DNA from: Burkholderiales bacterium
Lineage (GTDB): Bacteria > Pseudomonadota > Gammaproteobacteria > Burkholderiales > Casimicrobiaceae
DNA length: 64,000 bases
Direction of reading: 5' to 3'
NCBI GenBank assembly: GCA_020851235.1
Contig: JADZDD010000035.1
Coordinates: 496,001-560,000 of the forward strand
Below are positions 58,461 through 64,000 of this stretch, one piece after another; within the stretch, counting starts at the first letter, position 1; each line of letters starts with the position of its first letter. Below the pieces are notes generated by a model, which was given only the letters and a program-made list of their open reading frames with translations, was not told the DNA's origin and did no database searches. The position numbers were made by a program, and so were the translations under genes.

Positions 58461-58835
58461 ATGATGGCTGACATGATGTCGATGATGTCGCCGGCGGCCC
58501 CCGCCGCGGCGCCGAAGAAGAAGGCGGCAAAGCGCAAGCCGGCCAAGAAGAAGGCAGCGCCCAAGAAGGCCGCCAAGAAGACGGCGAAGAAGGCTGCCAA
58601 GAAGGCCGCCAAGAAGACGGCGAAGAAGGCCGCCAAGAAGACCGCAAAGAAGGCCGCCAAGAAGCGGGGCGTGAAGAAGACGGCGAAGAAGGCCGCCAAG
58701 AAGACCGCAAAGAAGGCTGCCAAGAAGCGGGGCGCCAAGAAGACGGCGAAGAAGGCCGCCAAGAAGACCGCAAAGAAGGCGACCAAGAAACGCGCCGCCA
58801 AGAAGACCGCAAAGAAGGCCGCCAAGAAGCTCTGA
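58461..58835 (+). CDS. Histone H1-like lysine/alanine-rich nucleoid protein
   Basis: Very basic protein of 124 residues. After MMADMMSMMSPAAPAAA it consists of KKAAKK and KKTAKK blocks to the end, like the C-terminal tail of eukaryotic H1 and bacterial HctB/AlgP-type proteins; such tails bind DNA non-specifically. There is no globular domain. ATG 58461 has AGGAGA upstream. Three 63-base direct repeats at 58611-58799 encode most of the tail. A strong bidirectional terminator follows. Confidence 0.88.
   Translation: MMADMMSMMSPAAPAAAPKKKAAKRKPAKKKAAPKKAAKKTAKKAAKKAAKKTAKKAAKKTAKKAAKKRGVKKTAKKAAKKTAKKAAKKRGAKKTAKKAAKKTAKKATKKRAAKKTAKKAAKKL
58611..58832 (+). repeat. 63-base tandem repeats in the histone-like gene
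   Basis: Three near-identical copies (58611-58673, 58674-58736, 58737-58799) and a partial fourth (58800-58832). Each codes for two KKTAKKAA-type blocks and ends in KKRG or KKRA. Third-base differences are few, so the copies are recent or kept alike by slippage; copy number could vary between strains. Confidence 0.85.
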
Positions 58836-58876
58836 GCCGGCGGCAGAAACGTCCGTCGCAATACTGCTTCGGACCA

Positions 58877-58914
58877 AAACGGGCGACTCGTATGGGTCGC
58901 CCGTTTTACTTTTG
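58877..58914. terminator. Bidirectional rho-independent terminator
   Basis: AAAACGGGCGAC pairs perfectly with GTCGCCCGTTTT around an eight-base loop. A T-rich tract follows on the plus strand, and the A-run gives T's on the minus strand. It lies between the histone-like gene and convergent mltD and can serve both. Confidence 0.88.
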
Positions 58915-58962
58915 CGGTGGCGACTGCGAACGGCGCGTCAGCCGCCCGCGTCGCGCCGCTTC

Positions 58963-60711
58963 TCAGCTTCCGACCTGGCCGTCGGCCTTGGCCGTCGAGA
59001 CCCCGCGCGACGGGCCCTTCACTGCCTTGGTCGCGGGGGCCGCACGACGCTGGCTCTTGGCGCTGCGCGCCGTCGTCTTCTGCTTCGTCGGCGCCTTGGA
59101 TTGGACTTGCCGACCTGCACCGCGGGTGGCGACCGCCCGCTTCGACTTGCCGCCGGCGTGTGCGACCGGCACGATGTCGCTCGTCACGCGCAGGCGCTGC
59201 CCGACCCGGACGGTGTCGCGCGACAACCCGTTCCACGCCTTGAGGTCGGCCGTCGTGACGCCGTAGCGCGCCGCCACGCGCGACAGCGAATCGCCGCGCC
59301 GCACGGTGTGGTAGAAGGTGCGCCCCGCCGGCACCGTCGTGAACACCGCGTGGTCGAGCGTTTCGCTCGTCTCCTCCGACGGTTCCTCGGCCGGAACCAG
59401 GAGCATATGGCCGACGGGCACGCGCGCCCGCGGTCCGATGCCGTTGACCGCACGCAGCGTGTCGAGCGACATGCCATAGCGCGCGGCCACGTACGCGAGG
59501 TTCTCGTTGCTCTTCAGCCGATACGCCTGCCACGAGACCAGCGGCTGCTCGGTGAGTTCCAGCTTGGCCGCAAAGATCTCCGCGTGATCGATCGGCAGCA
59601 GGATCGATTGCTCGTCGGCACCTGCGATCACCGGACGGTTGTGCTGCGGATTGAGGGCGATGAACTCGTCGAGCGACAACTCGGCAATCTGCGCCGCGAT
59701 CTTGGTGTCGATCTTCTTCGTCGTCTTGACCACCGTGAAGAACGGCGCATCGGGAATGTCGGCGAGCGCGAGCCCGTATTTCTCCGGATCGCGCACGATG
59801 TTCTTCACCGCCTGGAGCTTGGGCAGGTAGTTGCGGGTCTCGACCGGCATCGCCAGCGCGGCGTACGTCAACGGCAGGCCCTTGGCCTTGTTCTTCGCGA
59901 GCGCGCGGGCGACGTTGCCCTCGCCCCAGTTGTAACCGGCCAGTGCGAGCTGCCAGTCGTCGAAGTCGTCGTGCAGCTTCGCGAGGTACGTGAGCGCCTT
60001 GTCGGTGGCGGCAATCACGTCCCGGCGCGAATCCATCCAGAAATTCTGGGTGAGGCCGTAGTGCTTGCCCGTGGCCGGCATGAACTGCCAGATGCCGGCC
60101 GCCCGCGCCGTCGACAATGCCGTCGGATTGAACGCGCTCTCGACCATCGGCAGCAGCGCGATCTCGGTGGGCATCCGTCGCGCCTCGACCTCGGTGACGA
60201 TGTGGTACAGGTACCGACGGCTGCGGTCGACCATGCGCGCCACGTAATCGGGGCGCTGCGAGTACCACTGCTCCCACTTCTCGACGAGCGGTCCGTCGAT
60301 ATCGGGAATCGCGTAGCCGCTGATGACGCGGTCCCACAGGTCTCCTACGGGAACCGGCAGCGGCTCCAGCTCGGCGAAGTCCGAAATCGCGAAGAACCTG
60401 GGCTGGCGCGGCTTGATCGGCTTGAGGTCAGCGACGGTGGGCGCCGACCAGGGTCCCGCGGGATCCGCAGCGACGTCCGAGGCGGGGGCGGGCGTGTCGT
60501 CCGAGGACGTCGGCGGGGTCGCGCACGCGGTGAGCAGCGCCGCGAGCGCGGCGATCAGTATCGAAGGCAATCGCAATGGTCGGATCTCATGGTTGGGCTC
60601 GAGCTTCCCCGGGTTCGAGTCTGTTGGCGGCGTCGAAGGCGACGCGGCATGGTAGGCGCGCTCGTGCCGAGCGTCAACCGCGAGGGCGCCGCCGTGGCGC
60701 CGCTTCGTCAT
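58963..60711 (-). CDS. mltD: Membrane-bound lytic murein transglycosylase D
   Basis: Cleaves peptidoglycan glycan strands to 1,6-anhydro ends. The lipoprotein signal (SILIAALAALLTAC) is followed by the Slt-type catalytic domain (E in LLPMVESAFNPTALS, AAGIWQFMPATG, LALAGYNWGEGNV), two LysM domains (about residues 385-430 and 465-515 of the long form) and an unusual basic Ala/Lys/Arg/Thr-rich tail of about 50 residues. ATG 60711 overlaps the gloB stop (ATGA) but puts 45 residues before the signal; TTG 60576 gives a normal signal and may be the real start (537 residues). Confidence 0.92.
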   Translation of the reverse strand: MTKRRHGGALAVDARHERAYHAASPSTPPTDSNPGKLEPNHEIRPLRLPSILIAALAALLTACATPPTSSDDTPAPASDVAADPAGPWSAPTVADLKPIKPRQPRFFAISDFAELEPLPVPVGDLWDRVISGYAIPDIDGPLVEKWEQWYSQRPDYVARMVDRSRRYLYHIVTEVEARRMPTEIALLPMVESAFNPTALSTARAAGIWQFMPATGKHYGLTQNFWMDSRRDVIAATDKALTYLAKLHDDFDDWQLALAGYNWGEGNVARALAKNKAKGLPLTYAALAMPVETRNYLPKLQAVKNIVRDPEKYGLALADIPDAPFFTVVKTTKKIDTKIAAQIAELSLDEFIALNPQHNRPVIAGADEQSILLPIDHAEIFAAKLELTEQPLVSWQAYRLKSNENLAYVAARYGMSLDTLRAVNGIGPRARVPVGHMLLVPAEEPSEETSETLDHAVFTTVPAGRTFYHTVRRGDSLSRVAARYGVTTADLKAWNGLSRDTVRVGQRLRVTSDIVPVAHAGGKSKRAVATRGAGRQVQSKAPTKQKTTARSAKSQRRAAPATKAVKGPSRGVSTAKADGQVGS

Positions 60712-61493
60712 GCCGGACGGAACGTATCCTTCCAGGCGCGCAGCGCCGCGAAGCTCGCGGCGGCATCGTCGAGCGGGTGCCCGACATGCGCCGCCGCGGC
60801 CGCGCGCAGGTCGTCGTGGCCGGCACGAAGGAAGGGGTTGGTCTCGCGTTCGAGCGCGATCGTCGAAGGCAGCGTCGGCTCGCCGCGTCGTCGGGTCGCT
60901 TCGACGGCGGCCTCGCGCTCCCGCAGCGCCGCGTTGCCGGGTTCCACCGCGCGCGCGAAGCGCAGGTTCGCAAGCGTGTATTCGTGCGCACAGTACACGC
61001 GCGTCTGCCCCGCAAGCGCGGCGAGCGCGCTGAGCGAGCCCCACATCTGCGCGGGTGTGCCCTCGAAGATGCGGCCGCAGCCGGCAGCAAAGAGCGTGTC
61101 ACCGCAAAACAGCGCCGGCGTCCCCGCGATGTCACCGACGTAGGCGATGTGACCCGCCGTGTGCCCGGGGATGTCGAGGATGCGCAACTGCAGCGACATG
61201 CCCGGCAGCGTGATCGCGTCGCCCTCGCCCAGCCGGTGCGCAATCCGCGGGATCGTCTCGCGCGCCGGGCCGTACACGGGCGCCGGATGCCGTGAGACGA
61301 GAGCCTCGATGCCACCGACGTGATCCTGATGGTGGTGCGTCGCGAGCACGGCGACCAGCGTGAGCCGCTCGCGGGCGAGATAGGCGAGCACGGGCCCGGC
61401 GTCGCCGGGGTCGACCACCACCGCACGCGTGCCGTCTCGCACCACCCAGATGTAGTTGTCCGCAAATGCGGGGATCGGGATAATCGCCGTCAT
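60708..61493 (-). CDS. gloB: Hydroxyacylglutathione hydrolase (glyoxalase II)
   Basis: Di-zinc hydrolase that frees D-lactate and glutathione from S-lactoylglutathione in methylglyoxal detoxification, 261 residues. Motifs are IPAFADNYIWVV at the start, the metallo-beta-lactamase motif THHHQDHVGG, PGHTAGHI, CGDTLFAAGCGR and the C-terminal ETNPFLR. Its ATG overlaps the divergent methyltransferase ATG in a CATG palindrome. mltD follows with an overlap, the common gloB-mltD order. Confidence 0.96.
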   Translation of the reverse strand: MTAIIPIPAFADNYIWVVRDGTRAVVVDPGDAGPVLAYLARERLTLVAVLATHHHQDHVGGIEALVSRHPAPVYGPARETIPRIAHRLGEGDAITLPGMSLQLRILDIPGHTAGHIAYVGDIAGTPALFCGDTLFAAGCGRIFEGTPAQMWGSLSALAALAGQTRVYCAHEYTLANLRFARAVEPGNAALREREAAVEATRRRGEPTLPSTIALERETNPFLRAGHDDLRAAAAAHVGHPLDDAAASFAALRAWKDTFRPA

Positions 61494-62253
61494 GGACGCA
61501 TCTTCGGGACCCGTTGGGCAGGTGTCAACCGCGGCACCGACGCTTGCCGACTGGTTCGCGACACCGCTCGGGCGTTATGTGCAGGCCCGCGAGCAGGCGT
61601 ATTTCGATCACACCGTCGTCGACATCTTCGGCTTTCACGCGGTGCAGATCGGCCTGGCCCGTTACCGTTTCCTCGCGCAGTGCCGGATTCCCACCTGCTC
61701 GACACTCGACTACGACGCACCGGCCGACGTCATCGCCGACCCGCACGAATTGCCGTTTGCCGAGAACTCGGTCGACCTCATCGTGCTGCCGCACGGACTC
61801 GAGTTCACCGACGATCCGCACCTCATGCTCCGTGAAGCGTATCGCGTGGTGCGTCCCGAGGGGCAGATCGTGATCGCCGGATTCAACCCGTTCTCGCTGT
61901 ACGGCGTGAAGCGCTACTTCGGCCGCGAGCAGACACCGCCCTGGAACGGCGGCTTCATCGGCCTGTACCGGGTCAAGGACTGGTTGTCGCTGTTGGGCTT
62001 CGACGTCACCGGCGGCCGGCTCGACGCCTACGCGCCACCGTTCGCACGCGAGAAGTGGCTGCAGCGCTTCGGCTTCTTCGAGGCGGCGGGAGATCGCTGG
62101 TGGCCGATCGCCGGCGGCATCTACTTCCTGCGCGCGACGAAGCGCGTGCCCGGCATGCGCCTGCTCGCACCGACCTGGCAACAGCGCGAACGCCGTGAGA
62201 AGGCGCTCGCTCCGGTACGCGAAGGTCTCACCACCTCCGACCGGCTCCCGTAG
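61492..62253 (+). CDS. Class I SAM-dependent methyltransferase
   Basis: Methyltransferase of the Methyltransf_11 type, 253 residues from ATG 61492 or 243 from GTG 61522. The glycine-rich SAM motif I is degenerate; the later block HELPFAENSVDLIVLPHGLEF, seen here as LPFAENSVDLIV, and REAYRVVRPEGQIVIAGFNP are clear. It is a familiar neighbour of gloB and rnhA in betaproteobacteria. The substrate is unknown. Confidence 0.88.
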   Translation: MDASSGPVGQVSTAAPTLADWFATPLGRYVQAREQAYFDHTVVDIFGFHAVQIGLARYRFLAQCRIPTCSTLDYDAPADVIADPHELPFAENSVDLIVLPHGLEFTDDPHLMLREAYRVVRPEGQIVIAGFNPFSLYGVKRYFGREQTPPWNGGFIGLYRVKDWLSLLGFDVTGGRLDAYAPPFAREKWLQRFGFFEAAGDRWWPIAGGIYFLRATKRVPGMRLLAPTWQQRERREKALAPVREGLTTSDRLP

Positions 62254-62259
62254 GCGGCG

Positions 62260-62736
62260 ATGACGACGCGCACGACGGACGTCGCCACGAGCGTTCCTGC
62301 GGTCACGATCTATACGGACGGCGCCTGCAAGGGCAATCCGGGGGTCGGGGGCTGGGGGGCGCTGCTGAGAATCGGCGCCGACGAGAAGGAACTCTTCGGC
62401 GGTGAGCCGCACACCACCAACAATCGCATGGAACTCCTCGCGGTGATTCGCGCCCTCGACGCGCTCGAGCAACCGGCAGCGGTCACGCTCTACACCGATT
62501 CGCAGTACGTCAAGAACGGCATCGAGACGTGGATTCACGGCTGGCGGCGCAACGGCTGGAAGACGGCCGACCGCAAGCCGGTGAAGAACGCCGACCTGTG
62601 GCGCGAACTCGAAGCCGCGGCGGCACGCCACGCCGTGCGCTGGCACTGGGTGCGCGGCCACACCGCCGACGTGGGCAACGAGCGCGCCGACGCGCTGGCC
62701 AATCGTGGCGTCGCGAGCGTGCGCGCGCAGCGCTGA
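62260..62736 (+). CDS. rnhA: Ribonuclease HI
   Basis: Degrades the RNA strand of RNA-DNA hybrids, 158 residues. The catalytic acids are in [30 protein letters not shown] and GNERADALA, with the basic protrusion [16 protein letters not shown] also present. ATG 62260 is 6 bases after the methyltransferase. In many relatives dnaQ follows, but here convergent minus-strand genes begin 15 bases on. Confidence 0.97.
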   Translation: MTTRTTDVATSVPAVTIYTDGACKGNPGVGGWGALLRIGADEKELFGGEPHTTNNRMELLAVIRALDALEQPAAVTLYTDSQYVKNGIETWIHGWRRNGWKTADRKPVKNADLWRELEAAAARHAVRWHWVRGHTADVGNERADALANRGVASVRAQR

Positions 62737-62751
62737 CCGGCGACGCTGCGC

Positions 62752-63093
62752 TCATCCGCCGCCCGAGCGCGCCTTCTCCAGACGTCGCGCGAAGACCTGC
62801 ATCTCCTTGCCCGCCTGCTTGTCGCCGCGCCGCTCGGCCACCGCGATGCCCTCGCGATACGCAGCAAGGGCGCCTTCGGTGTCGCCGGCATCGGTGAGCG
62901 CGCGCCCCAGGAGCTTCCACGCCGCGGTATAGCCCGGATCGAGCGTCACCGCCTGGCGCAGGTGCATCGCCGCGGCTCGCGCGTCACCGGATTTCATGTA
63001 CTCGTTGCCGAGCGCGTAGCGCAGGAGCGCGCTGTCCTTGCCGGCCGCGAGCATCCGCTCGAAATTGACGAGCGCGGGTGAGGCCTCGCTCAT
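62752..63093 (-). CDS. Small TPR-repeat protein
   Basis: Cytosolic helical-repeat protein of 113 residues with about two tetratricopeptide repeats (ALLRYALGNEYMKSGDARAA, shown as RYALGNEYMKSGDA, and AWKLLGRALTDAGDTEGAL). The end is a charged helix (MQVFARRLEKARSGGG). Such proteins bridge protein partners; the partner is unknown. ATG 63093 begins MSEASPALVNFE. Confidence 0.82.
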   Translation of the reverse strand: MSEASPALVNFERMLAAGKDSALLRYALGNEYMKSGDARAAAMHLRQAVTLDPGYTAAWKLLGRALTDAGDTEGALAAYREGIAVAERRGDKQAGKEMQVFARRLEKARSGGG

Positions 63094-63146
63094 CGGCGCA
63101 CCCGGTCGTTCGTCGCTGGCGCGAGATTCACCGCCATGCGACCCGC

Positions 63147-63794
63147 CTACTGCCGGATGAAGTCGCCGGTCTCGCAGTCGACGCGGCGCATCGGAAACAC
63201 GGCCTTGCGCTCCTCGCCCTTCAACTTGCCCTGGATCGTGGCGTAGAGCCATCCTTCCGGCGACCGGCGATACACGATCTCCTGCGGAAAGTCGTTCGCG
63301 GGATTGCGAAACGTGTACAGCGTCGCATCGTCGTCGGGAGTGATCGTCGCCAGCTTGAACCGCGTCTCGTGCTGCCCGGACGGAATCGCGACGTAGTACA
63401 CGCCATCGGGCAGCGCCTCGATGCGCAGGTACTCGTAGTTCTGCACCTTCCCCTGATACACCGTCGAGCCCACGCCGAGGAGCATCGTGCCGCGCACTGG
63501 CGTCCAGTGCTCGCGGAAGCTGCGCTGATTGACGTTGCCCGCCCAGCAGCCCTCGAGCCACGCGAGGGCCACGACGTCGTTGACGTCGGTCGATACCGGC
63601 TGCGCGCCCGGAGCGATCGGCCACGCCGTGGGCGCGGACGAGGCCGGCGCAGCCGTCGGTGGTGTCGACGCTGTCGCGGGCGGGGCCACGGCCGAAGTCC
63701 CGGAGGCCGGAGTCGTCTGGCAGCCGGCGACTCCCACCAGCGCCAGCGTCGCCAGGCTCATGGGCAACAGACACCGCCCGCGGATCGCGTGCAT
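63147..63794 (-). CDS. Lipoprotein with a DUF6265-like domain
   Basis: Predicted lipoprotein of 215 residues. Lipobox VGVAGC is followed by an Ala/Pro/Thr/Ser-rich linker of about 45 residues, then a beta-rich domain starting LAWLEGCWAG and containing EHWTPVRGTMLLG and NPANDFPQEIVYR, features of DUF6265-like lipocalin-type domains. Function unknown. ATG 63794 gives a normal signal length; an upstream ATG adds Arg-rich residues. Confidence 0.78.
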   Translation of the reverse strand: MHAIRGRCLLPMSLATLALVGVAGCQTTPASGTSAVAPPATASTPPTAAPASSAPTAWPIAPGAQPVSTDVNDVVALAWLEGCWAGNVNQRSFREHWTPVRGTMLLGVGSTVYQGKVQNYEYLRIEALPDGVYYVAIPSGQHETRFKLATITPDDDATLYTFRNPANDFPQEIVYRRSPEGWLYATIQGKLKGEERKAVFPMRRVDCETGDFIRQ

Positions 63795-63801
63795 GGTCGT
63801 T

Positions 63802-64000
63802 CTAGCCACCGAGCATCGCCGTCTTGAGGTCGGCCTGCGCCGGCTTGTCACCGATCCACACCTTGGTCAGCGCGCGATTGAATGCAGCGCCGGGGATCGA
63901 ACCCTTGGCCGTGCCGTTGAGGGTGATCCGGGTGGCGTCGTCGACGAAGTCGAGCGTGACGACGTCCTTCTCCTTGACCTCGCCGAACGTCTTCATGATC
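63802..64000 (-). CDS. Chalcone-isomerase-like protein, C-terminal fragment
   Basis: The last 65 codons of a gene that starts beyond the window. Residues FGEVKEKDVVTLDFVDD, then GSIPGAAFNRALTKVWIGD and the end ADLKTAMLGG resemble the C terminus of bacterial periplasmic chalcone-isomerase-like proteins. An internal ATG at 63996 should not be taken as the start. Its stop lies 7 bases before the DUF6265-like gene. Confidence 0.75.
   Translation of the reverse strand, partial: IMKTFGEVKEKDVVTLDFVDDATRITLNGTAKGSIPGAAFNRALTKVWIGDKPAQADLKTAMLGG

Noticed and set aside
58506-58835. CRISPR-like regular repeats
   Set aside because: The repeats are contiguous without unique spacers, lie in frame inside a Lys/Ala-rich coding sequence, and no cas gene is near.

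Overview
This is a GC-rich chromosomal window with the gene content and gene order of a betaproteobacterium. Supporting signs are the accBC-prmA block, an SAH riboswitch in front of ahcY-metF, zapA followed by 6S RNA, the convergent histone H1-like gene, and the phoH-ybeY-corC-lnt-glyQS string. I cannot name the genus. I see no phage, insertion sequence, CRISPR array, tRNA or rRNA. Coding density is very high, and the GC bias produces many long antisense frames that are not genes.

Layout. 1-2.4 kb: the end of a polysaccharide O-acetylation pair (MBOAT acyltransferase plus AlgJ/AlgX-like SGNH protein). 2.4-7.4 kb: nitrogen control on the minus strand (glnA, a DUF4124-type exported protein, ntrB, ntrC). 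The glnA control region carries a sigma-54 promoter, an IHF-like site and two NtrC-like enhancers. 7.4-12.8 kb: a minus-strand run of cutA, a stand-alone DsbD alpha domain, a TlpA thioredoxin, accB, accC, prmA and a zinc-ribbon membrane protein. 12.7-18.7 kb: fxsA, lgt, a LysR regulator divergent from ilvD, two lipoproteins and a YbaK-like editing protein. 18.7-23.4 kb: the methyl cycle (metF and ahcY behind an SAH riboswitch; metK with a lipoprotein and a 42-residue ORF).

23.4-37.6 kb: tsaC/sua5, glycerate kinase and malonyl-CoA synthetase on the plus strand face a six-gene minus-strand oxalate operon: oxc, frc, an ADP-forming acyl-CoA ligase with permuted domains, and a complete TctCBA-type transporter. 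A divergent FadR-type regulator is separated from oxc by overlapping promoters and an AT-rich operator. 37.6-39.9 kb: EVE protein, 6S RNA, zapA, a ZapB-like coiled coil and greB. 39.9-43 kb: btuF and btuB behind a cobalamin riboswitch, divergent from miaB.

43-58.3 kb: a plus-strand housekeeping series: miaB, a large lipoprotein zinc protease, phoH, ybeY, corC, lnt, glyQ, glyS, gmhB, plsC, a YgjP-type metallopeptidase, then lptM and lysA divergent from cyaY. Many junctions are ATGA or GTGA overlaps. 58.4-64 kb: histone H1-like repeat protein with a bidirectional terminator, mltD, gloB, a methyltransferase, rnhA, and three minus-strand genes ending with a truncated chalcone-isomerase-like gene.

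The parts of most interest are the oxalate operon with its unusual ligase, transporter and control region, the nitrogen control region of glnA, the DsbD-alpha/TlpA pair without a membrane electron carrier, and the small gene beside the SAH riboswitch. None is clearly a wholly new system. The oxalate operon is the best candidate for unreported biochemistry.
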